A DNA stretch of 64,000 bases from Ancistrus triradiatus (GCA_025084515.1 JAJAGP010000754.1:62001-126000), one strand, 5' to 3'; positions 22,608 to 33,724 are shown, counted from the first letter of the stretch. Translations and numbers: made by a program. The notes: a model not told the origin generated them from the sequence alone.

Positions 22608-23216
22608 CTTCCTGTAGATAAGGGTTTTACATCGAATTAAAAATAAAAATCGTTTGCTTATTTTAAACTACAGAACTTACCCAGTACATAATTAAGGCCA
22701 CAGTTGTTCTTGCATCCTTTTATGAATATAGCTTCGAGCCAACAGAGCATAATGGCTTTAGTGATGTTATCCTGCCTTGCATATAACTCATTACCACATT
22801 ACCCAAACAAAACATGAATTATATATTGAACACCTGTCAGCAAAGTCAAAACAATAGAGCCCAGGGCAACGGGATACGTGCACATATTGAGCATGGATAT
22901 GTAACCTGAACCAAACCTAATGAAACACACGTACACAGAGCTGAGGACAAATGACAAGAACTCCTCCGGGGCTAAAAAGAAAGTAAACTATGAGCATAAA
23001 TGGTCAGATTAAGGTGAGTGTTAGTTTAACACATTGCGTTTAACACTGGAATGTGAAATGAATCTGAATTAGATTATCAAAGTAACTATTGCCAAGTTTC
23101 AGTATTGTCTGTTTGACGGATGAACTTTGGTTCCCAAAGAATTCGGTACAGGTGTGCGCTGTTTAATGACTGCACTACATTCTGTGAAACAGACCGGATA
23201 TTACCATAGTCATATA
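22608..23216. other. No recognised gene or repeat
   Basis: Nothing identifiable to the left of the Tc1 insertion. Confidence 0.45.
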
Positions 23217-24537
23217 CACCGATGCTTGAAAGTTTGTGAACCCTGAATGTTCTATATTCTGCATAAATATGACCTAAAACATCATCAGATTTTCACACAA
23301 GTCCTAAAAGTAGATAAAGAGAACCCAGTTAAACAAATGAGACAAAAATATTATACTTGGTCATTTATTTATTGAGGAAAATGAGAGTGTCAACGAACAA
23401 AGGAGATTTCTGAGGACCTCAGAAAAAGAGTTGTTGATGCTCATAAGGCTGGAAAAGGTTACAAAACCATCTCTAAAGAGTTTGGACTCCACCAATCCAC
23501 AGTCAGACCATTGTTACCCTCCCCAGGAGTGGTTGACCAAAGAGATCACTCCAAGAGCAAGGCATGTAATAGTTGGCAAGGTCACAAAGAACCCCAGGGT
23601 AACTTCTAAGCAACTGAAGGCCTCTCTCACATTGGCTAATGTTCATGTTCATGAGTCCACCATCAGAAGAACACTGAACAACAATGGTGTGCATGGCAGG
23701 GTTGCAAGGAGAAAGCCACTGCTCTCCAAAAAGAACGTTGCTGCTCGTCTGCAGTTTGCTAAAGATCACGTGGACAATTCAGAAGGCTATTGGAAGAATG
23801 TTTTGTGGACGGATGAGACCATAGTAGTTTAAAAGAATTGAGACCAAATTTTTGGTTTAAAAGAAAAGTGTTATGTTTGGAGAAAGGAAAACACTTCATT
23901 CCAGCATGTTTTGCTGCATTTGGGCCAGGACGGCTTGCCATCATTGATGGAACAATGAATTCTGAATTCTATCAAGGAATTCTAAAGGAAAATGTCAGGA
24001 CATCTGTCCATAAACTGAATCTCAAGAGAAGGTGGGTCATGCAGCAAGACAACGACCCTAAGCACACAAGTCATTCTACCAAAGAATGGTTGAAGAAGAA
24101 TAAAGTTAATGCTTTGGAATGGCAAAGTCAAAGTCATGACCTTAACCCAATGGAAATGCTGTGGAAGGACCTGAAGTGAGCAGCTAATGTAAGGAAACCC
24201 ACCAACATCCCAGAGCTGAAGCTGTTCTGTACGGAGGAATGGGCTAAGATTCCTCCAAGCTGGTGTTTAGTTACAGTTATTGCTGCACAGGGGGGTCACA
24301 CCAGATACTGAAAACAAAAGTTCACATACTTTTGCCACTCATGTCATATCACATGTAATATTGGATCATTTTCCTCAAAAAATGAATGACCAAATATAAA
24401 ATTTTTGTCTCATTTGTTTAACTGGGTTCTCTTTATCTACTTTTAGGACTTGTGTGAAAATCTGATGATGTTTTAGCACATATTTATGCAGAAACATAGA
24501 AAATTCTAAAAGGTTCACAAACTTTCAAGCACGACTG
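23217..24537 (+). mobile_element. Tc1-like transposon, 1321 bp, complete ends
   Basis: TA flanks on both sides (23215-23216 and 24538-24539). The left end 'caccgatgcttgaaagtttg' and right end 'cacaaactttcaagcacgac' start inverted repeats that extend over about 180 bp ('catcatcagattttcacaca' and its reverse at about 24440-24475). A minus copy of the same family lies at 57914-59314. Confidence 0.95.
23395..24290 (+). pseudogene. Broken Tc1 transposase, all three catalytic motifs visible
   Basis: The first frame (23431-23832) carries the second half of the DNA-binding region (TPRARHVIVGKVTKNPRVTS) and LWTDE with the first Asp, then a stop. The second frame (23838-24179) carries CFAAFGPGRLAIIDGTMNS, QQDND with the second Asp and LNPMEMLW with the catalytic Glu, 34 residues apart as in DD34E enzymes. 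Compared with the copy at 57914-59314, about 50 bases are missing after 'ttccagcat' (near 23910), removing the glycine-rich block. Part of the N-terminus is also shortened near 23515. Confidence 0.92.
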
Positions 24538-24539
24538 TA

Positions 24540-25009
24540 GTTCTTTTATGCTACTGTAATGTATATACAAAGGTAATTTTCACAGGAAAACTGCATGCAA
24601 ACGATACATACAGTAAATGCATCGGAGTGACTGCTGAAAACTGGACTGATCACATCTACACAGTATCCGAAGTCTAAACTGTTCAACATATCACTCCCTC
24701 CAGGAAATACACACAACACAGTGGTTCTTCGATTAACACTCACACACACTGTAGAACCAACCAAGAGGGAATGAGTCCACTTGAAGTAACACTAATTTCC
24801 AGAACAGGCAATGCAGTATCACCTTTTAAACCCTTTTAAAACTTTAAGTAAGGAAATCCAGCATGGTGCTACTAGCAGGAAGTCACAGCCCTAAAATGAT
24901 CCGCACTCAGCACTCCTTGGTATGTGTAGGTGAAGCCATTATGGAGCTTACAGCCTTAAGCAGCACCACTTTTCCATTTCATGTCTCTTCTTGGTTTGTT
25001 TGTTCATTT

Positions 25010-25013
<4 letters not shown>
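24540..25013. other. No recognised gene or repeat
   Basis: Nothing identifiable. Confidence 0.45.

Positions 25014-25043
<30 letters not shown>
25014..25043. repeat. (TA)n microsatellite
   Basis: About 15 TA units, 13 bases before the V-SINE tail side. Confidence 0.95.
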
Positions 25044-25048
<5 letters not shown>

Positions 25049-25055
25049 TTAAGTC

Positions 25056-25248
25056 AATGACAATTTAGCGTAATCAGTTAACCTAACACGCATGTCTTTG
25101 GACTGTGGGAGGAAACCAGAGTACCCAGAGTAAACCCACATGGACACAGGGAGGACAGATCCACACAGAAGGACCTTTGGCCACTCCACCCTGGGATTGA
25201 ACCCAGGACCCTCTTGCTGTGAGGCAGCAGTGCTACCCACCGAGCCGA
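25056..25248 (-). mobile_element. V-SINE-type SINE, minus strand
   Basis: 'cctaacacgcatgtctttgg' and 'ggaggaaaccagagtaccc' are the reverse of the V-SINE core, and 'gggattgaacccaggacc' is the reverse of the B-box. The 3' tail is replaced by sequence next to the TA tract. Confidence 0.87.
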
Positions 25249-25614
25249 GAGAAAACTGCAACACCTAAAAGATCGTAATGTAGTTCCTACTTATGCAAAT
25301 AATTAAAATATCAATATTGATGAAAATAAATGAAATTCAAAGAATCAAAGTAATATCAAAACATCAATGCACATGAACAGCTGTTTACAACTGCAACGTT
25401 TGGAGTTAGAAGACAAATTTTTTTTGCTATTATAATTTGTTATAATTGTTAAGACCTCTGTCATTAAAATGAACAGGCATTGTTCGGATGGCTGTTAAAT
25501 GGCGCTTACCTGTACTTTCATTTTTCTCATTATATTCTTTACATTTTCAGTCTTGTGTGTCATAAGGAAAAGCAAAAATCAATACTTTTCACAAAGCATG
25601 TACAAAAATATTAG

Positions 25615-25773
25615 CTTCTTCCAGCTCTTTTTATCGGATTTCTTAATTTGATTTCTAGATCAGAGTATGCTGTATACATGACCAATAGAATAATTAAATA
25701 ACTGCAGCAAATAATCAGATAATTGCAGCAATCTGACTATGATCAGATTATTATGTGCATGTAAACTCACTGA
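25615..25773 (+). mobile_element. Fragment of the MITE seen at 43726-44322
   Basis: Shares 'ttcttaatttgatttctaga', 'cagagtatgctgtata' and 'ctgatcagattatta'-type words with 44205-44322 in the same orientation, including the end. Confidence 0.75.
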
Positions 25774-26038
25774 TTGTCGCTGTCTCCATTATGATGATAT
25801 GGATAATCGACACTGAGTGGCCATTTTATTAGAGATGCCTGCCCTTTCATGATTGGACCTTCACTGTATGGAAATGTGACATTAGAGAGCAACATACAAT
25901 CATGTAAGGGAGTTTTCTGTGGATCAGTTTCAGTGTAAATCCACATAAGAATGGGAAAATCGAGCAATCTGGCTGACTTCGAATGAGACATGGTCATCGT
26001 TGCTAGACTAGCGGGGGTCAGTATTTCAAAAACTTGCA

Positions 26039-26580
26039 GTGGTTTTCTCATTAATGGTATTGAGAGTATGTCAAGGATGTTCTGATAGAGGAAAAACTCC
26101 CAGTGAAAGGGGATCCTGTGGTTGTAAACAGGATGTCAAGAATTGGTCTGCACAATCAAGCAAAATGCAGCTTAATACAACGCTGGTGCTCCAACTACCA
26201 CGTCTGTTTTTGAAACACACAACTCATCATTTCTTAGCATGGATGGGCTACAACAGCAGACGACCAATTCGAGTGCCATTGTTGTCTACGGGAACAGAAA
26301 GGCAAGACCCCAGTGGACAAAAAAGCACAATCACTGAGCAGTGGAAAAACATCACCTGGTCAAATGCTTGCACCATGCTGATGGGAGGGTCAAAACTTGG
26401 TGTAAGCAGCAGGAATTGATAAAGCCTTCCTTTCAGATGTCTGAAGTTCAGGCTGGTGGAGGTGGAGTAACAGCGTGGGGTCTGTTTTCCTGGTACACCC
26501 TGGCTCCTCTGATACTTGTGGAGGGAGGTTTGGACAGTAGAGCTTCCCTAAGCATTATGGCTGACCAAATTCATTCATAA
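26039..26580 (+). pseudogene. Tc1 transposase relic with lost first Asp
   Basis: Two overlapping frames (26039-26419 and 26341-26580) cover the end of the DNA-binding part and the first half of the catalytic core. WKNITWSN has Asn where the catalytic Asp belongs. VQAGGGGVTAWGLFSW is the glycine-rich block that follows it. The frame changes between these pieces and the SINE cuts the gene further on. Confidence 0.78.
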
Positions 26581-26597
26581 GAAAATCTTATAATAAC

Positions 26598-26694
26598 AAT
26601 TGTGGGTTAAGGGCCTTGCTGAAGGATCCAACAATGGCAACTCTGGACCTTCTGGTTCTTAGTCCAGTACCTTAACCACTAGGCTACCACAGTC
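26598..26694 (-). mobile_element. tRNA-derived SINE, partial, inside a Tc1 relic
   Basis: 'caattgtgggttaagggcct' and 'ccactaggctaccacagtc' are the reverse of the SINE body and 5' end. The piece containing the B-box is shortened and the tail is absent. Confidence 0.82.
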
Positions 26695-26834
26695 AATCCC
26701 TTCATGGAAGCCGTTTACCTTTTGGCATAAGCACACTTTCAGCAGGACTTTGCACCTCGCCATAAGGGTTGTATAGTCATGGATTGGTTCCAGGAACATC
26801 ACAGCAAGTTTTCCTTGGTAACTCAGTACATGTG

Positions 26835-26960
26835 CCCCAGGAGTGTGAAGCTCTGAGCAATGTTCTGCTTGGAAACCCTGGATCTAGCCATTTATGTGGG
26901 TGTCAATTTGACACGTACCACCTATCCAAAAATTGTTGGGGGCCAGATGGTCATGTTTTG
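26835..26960 (+). mobile_element. Fragment of another Tc1 family
   Basis: 'tgttctgcttggaaaccctg' and 'caatttgacacgtaccacct' belong to the middle of a different fish Tc1 transposase. It follows directly on the 25810-26820 relic, making a mosaic. Confidence 0.65.
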
Positions 26961-26965
26961 TTTTG

Positions 26966-26966
<1 letters not shown>

Positions 26967-27026
<60 letters not shown>
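26967..27026. repeat. (CT)n microsatellite
   Basis: Thirty CT units. Frames across it on both strands are translation artefacts. Confidence 0.97.
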
Positions 27027-27028
<2 letters not shown>

Positions 27029-27379
27029 CTTTTAAGATAAATGCACAATAGGTTGTGACTTGCTGTCATCTTATATACATTTGCTTTGTTTTCTTTGTAA
27101 CCATAGTCTGTTAAATTAGCTAGTGGCTTTGGTTTAGCTTGCCATGCATTATACGAAGCCGAGTCATGTAGTTTCACACTGTTGCAGAATCCGAGAATTG
27201 CTCTTCTTCTGGTATAGAACAGCTAAGGGTACAGCTACAGGCACAACAGCATGCGGTACAGTTTGTCAGCAGTGTAATAATATAATACGAAGCAGGTCTT
27301 GTGTCTGTCTTTCAAACAATACAGATTATTTATATAGAAAAGTTATACGTTTTTATTTTTAGATGGACACAATATTGTG
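27027..27379. other. No recognised gene or repeat
   Basis: Nothing identifiable. Confidence 0.4.
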
Positions 27380-27900
27380 TCAGACACATGGAATGGAACC
27401 ATCAAATCTAAATGCAAACTGATCAGTTAATACCAATCCCAAAAAGTATGTGATATGATGCTTTAGGCCTAAGCAATTAATTCTTTGTATCACTTGCTTT
27501 CAACATCCAGCAATATAAACACCACAGAAGTTGGTGCCAAGTCTCCTGGTTATCAGGGTAATTTACCAGCTATGAGAGCTACTCCGGAGTGAGGGTGAAC
27601 TGGAAGGTTAACATGTCTAACGCCTACATTATGAAATGTTGTAATAAAAGAGATGAAATATGGAGTGCAGTCTTTTTGCAGATGCATTATGCATGGTAAT
27701 ATCTCTCTCAAGTACCCCACTGCATCTCTATTAATTACTGAATTATGGCCAGGCAGAATGCTGGAGCAGCAAGCCGGTGTACAGTACTGATTGCATTACT
27801 GATTTGATTTCACACAAATCACATTTAATCATAAATCTCCGGAAAAGAGGTTTGAATGAAGCTGAAAGAAAAACACTGGCAAATCGAATGAATTTAGTGT
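27380..27900. other. Repeat-free block, possible conserved noncoding DNA
   Basis: No transposon feature. It contains 'aagcaattaattctttgt', 'gatgcattatgcatggtaat' and 'tctattaattactgaatt', words resembling homeodomain, SOX and POU sites. Function is inference. Confidence 0.25.
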
Positions 27901-28706
27901 TACCTTCTGTAATGTGGGGGCACCCCTGGTATGTACCGTGCATCAGACACGACCATCCACCACCCCAACCGGGAAACTCTGATGGGGCAGAAATATCTGG
28001 GAAAGACAGCTTCTCCAGTCTCACAAAATTCTGGATACAAATCAGAGTGGCTCAGCGATAAAGTGATGGTTAACTCGGGGTTGGGCATCAGAACCTGCCT
28101 CGTGACCCTGATCAGGATGAGTGGGGGTGCTGTGGAAAAGTTTTCACCCCAACTAAATGTGTGCAATTTTTTTCCAGTGTATATGGTATTTCTGTAGCGG
28201 ACGGGTATGAAAAGAGGATTTTGATTAACAAAGAAACCCTGATTTTAAGCTTTGCCCAATATATGGCTACTGACCTTATAATCAGAGCGAACATAACAGC
28301 ACACAGATTGGCAAATCATTCTACAAGTAAAATTAATTCAGGGAGACCCATAAAATGAAAAGGGTTCAAACCATGTCTGAATTACATTGAGTGCCACATT
28401 GTCCAAATGCAGAAAGTTCAGAATAGTTAGTAATCTTCCCAGTGGGAATTCAAAAAGGCTTAACAAGTTAAAGTCTAAAGGCACAATCATTCCACAGAAG
28501 GGCATTTTGTGTTGCATAACATTTTTTTTAATGAAGTAAAAATGAAATACAAACACACTTTCATTCATCCAGCACTAAATTAACGACAGATATGAAGAGA
28601 CACCCCACTTCTGGAACAGTATATTAACAAAGGAGTAAGGTGGTTCTGGTTAAGTGTTGGTAGTTAGTATTTGCAAAACTGCACATATAGTTAAGTGCAC
28701 ATACGT
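27901..28706. other. No recognised gene
   Basis: Overlapping short frames on both strands at 27743-28197 read the same bases and have no domain. 'agagtggctcagcgataaag' at 28044 and 'cgtgaccctgatcagga' at 28100 may be SINE scraps. Confidence 0.4.
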
Positions 28707-28888
28707 TGGGACTGTGGTAGCCTAGTGATTAAGGTACTGGTGGTCCAGGGTTCAAATCCCACCGCTGCCACTGTTGGGTCCTTGAGCCAGACCATTAACC
28801 CACAATTGCTTGGTCAATAAGCCTGTACCAGTTGAAAGTCGCTCTGGCTTTTGGGCGTTATGGGCGTTTGCTAAATGTTGTAAATGTA
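28707..28888 (+). mobile_element. tRNA-derived SINE
   Basis: Head 'actgtggtagcctagtgatt', B-box 'gggttcaaatcccacc', tail 'gctaaatgttgtaaatgta'. Followed directly by another copy in the same orientation. Confidence 0.9.
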
Positions 28889-28899
28889 GCATCCATTTT

Positions 28900-29094
28900 G
28901 GGATTGTGGTGGTCTAGTGCTTAAGGTACTGGACTATAGACCAGAAGGTCTAAGGTTCAAATCCCACCTCTGCCAAACCACCACTGTTGGGTCCTTGAGC
29001 AAGACCATTAACCCACAATTGCTTGAAGTGTAACTGTATCAACTGTAAGTCTCTCTGGATAAGGGCGTCTGCTAAATGCCATAAATGTAAATAT
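28900..29094 (+). mobile_element. tRNA-derived SINE, tandem to the previous
   Basis: Head 'attgtggtggtctagtgctt', B-box 'aggttcaaatcccacc', tail 'gctaaatgccataaatgta'. Sequence differs from the neighbour throughout, so this is a second insertion rather than a recent tandem duplication. Confidence 0.9.
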
Positions 29095-29501
29095 AAAACT
29101 TATTATCCGGATGTACCTCATTTTAAAAATTACAGTCATTGACAAAAAATAACTCATCAAGAATGAGTTTCTGGGATCGAATAAAACGTTATATGTGTGA
29201 ATGTAATGATGATATATGTAAGTGATTACAATATTAGAGTGAAAGGATTGTTTGAAGTTTATTGGGGGAAACTGTACAATTGAAAGGAAGCCCTGGTATC
29301 CTGTTAGGCCGTCTCTAGCCTGGATGCAAGATGAGATACGTTTGGGCATCGGAGGCATACAGGTTCCGAATGGTATCCTGTGGCACATTGTTGCAGTGGG
29401 CCTGCTGTAGATAACTGCTCGACATGGGTTTGTGAGTGGGCAAGCATTATCCTGCTGAAAAAAATAGGCAATGCATTTGGCCACAGGATGTCCAACACAT
29501 A

Positions 29502-31099
29502 CAGTCGTATGAAAAAGTTTGGGCACCCCTGATAATTTTCATGATTTTAGTTTATAAATCATTGGTTGTTCAGATCAGCAACTTGAGTTAAATATATCAT
29601 ATAGCAGATGAACACAGTGATATTTGAGAAGTGTGAAATTAAGTTTATAGGATTTACAGAAAGTGTGCAGTAATTATTCAAACAAAAATTAGGCAGGGTT
29701 GCATAAATTTGGGCACAGAGGCCCCAACAGAAAAAAATTACATCAATATTTCGTAGATCCTCCTTTTGTAGAAGAAATAAACAGCCGCTAAACGCTTCCT
29801 ACAGCTTCCAGTCTGGATTCTGGTTGAAGGTGCTTTGGGACCATTCTTCTTTAGAAACATCTCCAGTTCAGTCAGGTTTGATGGTTTTCTCCCGAGCATG
29901 GACAGCCCACTGTTTTTTTCAGTAAATATTCATGTCTGGGGACTGAGATGGCCATTCCAGAACGTTGTACTGGTTCCTCTGCATGAATGCTTTAGTAGAT
30001 TTTGAGCAGGGTTTTGGGGTCGTTGGCCTCGGTGCAACTTTGTCATTGATTCTTGAACATTGTTCTCAAGAATCTGGAGATATTAACTGGAATCCATGCG
30101 ACCCTCAACTTTAACAAGATTCCTAGTACCTGCACTGGCCACACACAGTCCCACAGCATGATGGAACCGCCACCAAATTTTGACTGTGGGTAGCAAGTGT
30201 TTGTCTTGGGATGCTGTGTTCTTTTTCCGCTCCTTTGTTATGTCCAAATAACTCAATTTTAGCCTTTTCATTCAGTACACAGCACCTGTAGCACACCTCA
30301 AGTGACTCTGTTTGTGGCGTGTCTGCAGAAAAGGCTTCTTCTGCATTACTCTCCCCATACAGCCTCTCCTTGTGCAAAGTGCGCTGTATAGTTGAACGAT
30401 GACAACAGTGACACCATCTGCAGCAAGATGAGGTTGTAGGTCTTTTGGAGGTGGTCTGTGGCTTGACTATGACTGTTCTCACCACCATCCTTCGCCTCTG
30501 CCTATCTGAGATTTTTTCTTGGTCTGCCACTTCGGGAGTTCCTTAACTAGAACTGTGGCCTGTGGTCTTCCATTGCCTCACTATGTTCCTCACAGTGGAA
30601 ACTGACAGCTGAAATCTCTGAGAGAGCTTTTCCCTTTCCCTGAAACCATGATGATGTTGACAAAACAACCTTTGTTTTTCAGGCCATTTGAGAGTTGTTT
30701 GAGGCTCCCATGTTGCCACTCTCTTTCAGAGAAGATGCAAAGAGGATAAAAAAACTTCCAATTGGCCACCTTAACCACTTTCTCATAGTTGGGATTCACT
30801 TGTGTATGTAGATTACAGGGTCAATGAGCTTACAAAACAAATTTTGTGTTCCCAATAATTAGTGCTAAAGGTATTCAAAATGACAAGGGTGCCCACATTT
30901 ATGCACCTGCCTAATTTTGTTTTGAATAATTACTGCACACTTTCTGTAAAACCTATAAACTTAATGTCACTTCTCAAATATCACGGTGTTCATCTGCTAT
31001 ATGATATATTTACCTGAAATTGCTGAGCTGGACAACCAATGATTTATAAAGAAAAATCATGAAAATTATCAGGGGTGCCCAAACTTTTTCATACGACTG
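29502..31099 (-). mobile_element. Tc1-like transposon, 1598 bp, complete ends
   Basis: Ends are 'cagtcgtatgaaaaagtttg' and 'aaactttttcatacgactg', perfect inverses, each followed by TA (29500-29501 and 31100-31101). Inverted repeats extend over roughly 220 bp ('gcagtaattattcaaa' and its reverse). It is the longest Tc1 in the window. The transposase is on the minus strand and broken. Confidence 0.95.
30000..30800 (-). pseudogene. Broken Tc1 transposase, minus strand
   Basis: Coding similarity runs on the minus strand, but frames change repeatedly. The frame 30123-30530 starts in the DNA-binding part (EKISDRQRRRMVVRT) and continues through RSTIQRTLHKERLYG, the usual Tc1 'TIRRTLxxxGLxG' block. 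The catalytic half is fragmentary between 30000 and 30270. No complete DDE triad can be read in one frame. Confidence 0.8.
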
Positions 31100-31477
31100 T
31101 ATCTCTGATTTGTGTCCCTCGTATCACTACTAGGGTTGACTGACTGGCGAATGCGATGACTTCACAGATCATCACACCAGCAGTTGGGGCAGTGTGTCGC
31201 TCCACAGCAAAGGCAGGTCTGAAGCGCTCACTACAAGGCCTGGTTTTTTACTATCTTTGTATCAGTTTATACATTCTAAAATGGTATTGTAGCAACCAAT
31301 TTGCCTGTTTGGTTAGAATTACCCAGTAGAAAGCCAATAAGCTTCCAAGCAAGCAATAGGTGTATAGTTATCTAGCTAATTACTGTACATACTTTAAATC
31401 AAATGGTAATATACTTTGTGTTTGGGATAAAGGCTCTTGGGCCAATATCAATCGTAAATATAGTTCTAGGATTATGT

Positions 31478-31550
31478 GGCCCAGTGGCCTAATGGATAAG
31501 GCATCAGCCTCTGGAGCTGGGGATTGTGGGTTCAAGTCCCACCTGGGTCG
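31478..31550 (+). tRNA. tRNA-Arg-like cloverleaf with anticodon CTG
   Basis: A complete 73-base cloverleaf. The acceptor stem (ggcccag/ctgggtc) pairs at all 7 positions with one G-T. The D-arm is gcct/aggc, the anticodon stem tcagc/gctgg with one T-G, and the T-arm gtggg/cccac. A-box 'tggcctaatgg' and B-box 'gggttcaagtccc' fit pol III promoters. The body resembles tRNA-Arg, but positions 34-36 (31511-31513) read CTG, which would decode Gln CAG. No strong T-run follows. At about 31610-31640, 'ctctgggattaataaagtga' resembles a LINE/SINE 3' tail, so this may be the head of a tRNA-derived SINE of about 170 bp rather than a gene. Confidence 0.6.
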
Positions 31551-31659
31551 CTGTTGACTTGGGTTTAAGTGGTTACCACTTGGTATCCTACTATGTCTGT
31601 CTCTGTTACCACGAATTTCCCTCTGGGATTAATAAAGTGATCTATGTGTTATTTTATAT

Positions 31660-32964
31660 GGTAGGTAATACATGAAGCTATATAAAACAGACATTAGTGT
31701 TAGACTACCAGTGGCACAGGTGTTCTGCACAGTCGAAGAAGTTCTGTGAACTAGACTGCACAGAAGCCACAACACATTATTTGAATAATGTGTAAATAAC
31801 ACGTAAATAAAACGTAAATATCATGTCAACACCTGATTGATGCATTATTTAAAGTGGCCAAGAGCCAGCATCAGCATGGTTTCTTTATATGAGATTCTTC
31901 CGGTAAATGGTATGATTGTATATGAAGAAAATGTGAAAGTTCATCTAGAGGAGTAATGAGAAGACAGAATAAATATACACAATTTACAGAAAATAAAGTA
32001 AGACAAGGGAAAGTTGAGAAAAATGGCACTGAGGACAAAGTAGTGTTGGTTGATAAAAAGAAACTTATTGGAAGAAATGCTCTAAAAGTAGAGAGCTCAG
32101 AAATAATGATAATTAAAAGAGTTAAAGTCAAGAAAGCATTACGTTGTAGAAAGAAAGCATAACATGAAACCTAATTAGAGTTTGGGGGATCAGGAATGGT
32201 ACCAGCCTTAGTTGAGTCTATCCTCTTTATATCCACCATTTGGAGACAGAGGGTTGAAAATAAATTTTGAGTTCATTTTTGTTGGCAGATGCAATTTTGT
32301 GTTCAGCTCTTTGTTTAATTTTCCCACATTTTCATAGCTCCTCCTTATAGTGCCCACTCACTAGCACCTGCTTGTGGTGCAGCAGTAGAGTGTGTGCTAA
32401 AAACTCCCAGGATCAAATCCCCACTCAGAGTACATGCCCCTTACTCCATCCTTCCCTCATATGTGCCTGTCAACTTACCTTTGAATATAATTCATAAAAT
32501 ACATAAATAATTAGAAGGAAAGTCCTTCTCCAGGACTCCCATATAGGCTGGTTTCGCCGCTAACACTCCAAGAGGGTGAAGCCAGTATCACCTGGTCCAA
32601 ACCAGCCAGCTCATGACAATTAGAAGTACTCAAATGTAACAACGCAGAGTGAAAGTGTATGCGTCTGTCAGGTGCCAATAAAATACTGTAAAATAACAGA
32701 AAAGACCCAACTCATACAAATACTTACTACAAGGCAAAACACTTTGGTAAATGCCATACCTCATGAGAGCTGAGTATTTCATCATAACTTCTTGGAGGTG
32801 TGATTTTAATGACTCAGCCTACAGATTCCATCTTAAGTGAAGTGGAATGGGATGTGCAGTGCCTGAGGCGCATGAGACTCATCTAAGCTTCTCTCTCTGA
32901 TCCAGGCTTCCCTGAGCTCCAGACTGGTAATAACTGTGACGAACACTTCAGCAGAACGGTCAAC

Positions 32965-32967
<3 letters not shown>
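31660..32967. other. No recognised gene; SINE-like scrap near 32370
   Basis: 'gtggtgcagcagtagagtg' and 'caggatcaaatccccact' (32373-32430) resemble A- and B-boxes of a tRNA-derived head, but the body is unknown. The 68-codon plus frame at 31956-32162 is lysine-rich and has no recognised domain. Confidence 0.35.

Positions 32968-33022
<55 letters not shown>
32968..33022. repeat. (GA)n microsatellite
   Basis: About 27 GA units. Confidence 0.97.
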
Positions 33023-33023
<1 letters not shown>

Positions 33024-33395
33024 ACATGCCTGTGAGAAATTCTGGCTGAGGGTTGGACTCACCTCCTGTTGCAGTGAATCATAGCTCATTAACAACTTCA
33101 TAAAATATTTAGTTAGACACTAGTTAGATCCATTTGCAGTCTACTGAACAGATTTCAGGACAGAAAGGCACTCAGATACGCATCACAAATCCAAGAAATA
33201 CTACCCAAATAATCAGTTCTGAGGGCAATGAAAGTGATAGGAAAGCACAATACAACAACGGCTCAGAACACGAAAGGTTCTCAAAAGGTTTTACTCTTCA
33301 ATACTGTCCATGTACCAAAATGAATTATCAGGTGTTATCCTGGCAGAAGTGTTCAGAAATTGCGATTCTGGAGTAGGGCTGTCAAAATAAAATCA

Positions 33396-33556
33396 AATGC
33401 ATTTACCGCATTTAGCAGACACCCTTATCCAGAGCGACTTACAATTGATACATTATTACAACATCAACAATTGAGTCTTGCGCAAGCACCCAACAGCGGC
33501 AGCTTGGCAGAGGTGGGATTTAAACCCAGGACCTACTGTTCCATAGGCTAGCATCG
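33396..33556 (-). mobile_element. tRNA-derived SINE, minus strand
   Basis: 'catttagcagacacccttat' is the reverse of the tail region and 'ggtgggatttaaacccagga' the reverse of the B-box. The 5' end is degraded. Confidence 0.85.
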
Positions 33557-33724
33557 CTTGAATAGAAAAATCCCCATTCAAATGTCGTCACCTTCAATCT
33601 GTACATGGAATGAAGTTCTTGACATTTTAAATGCCCAAACACTCTTGTCAACAGAGCACATAACACTGATTTAAAAAAATACTGATTTACATTAGATCTC
33701 GTTCAGATTTCACATGTAAGATAG

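Larger units (their letters stand above)
25810..26820 (+). mobile_element. Decayed Tc1-like transposon with a SINE insertion
   Basis: Left end 'cactgagtggccattttatt'. The interior follows a fish Tc1 family: 'gggctacaacagcagacgac', then 'acatcacctggtcaaatgct' where the first Asp should be (it now reads W-S-N), then 'ggtggaggtggagtaacagc'. A tRNA SINE interrupts at 26598-26694. Tc1 text resumes with 'tcccttcatggaagccg' and 'ttcagcaggactttgc'. The right inverted repeat is missing. Confidence 0.82.
29240..31250 (-). mobile_element. Tc1-like relic split by a younger Tc1
   Basis: Pieces at 29240-29499 and 31102-31250 belong to the family of the copy at 45509-46792: both have 'tcatcacaccagcagttggg' and 'cctcgtatcactact'. 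The younger element at 29502-31099 sits between them at a TA. The frame at 29304-29498 is part of the reverse complement of this relic and is not a gene. Confidence 0.78.

Noticed and set aside
29008..29526. 172-codon minus-strand frame
   Set aside because: It joins a SINE tail, unassigned DNA and a Tc1 relic in the wrong frame. No protein family is visible.
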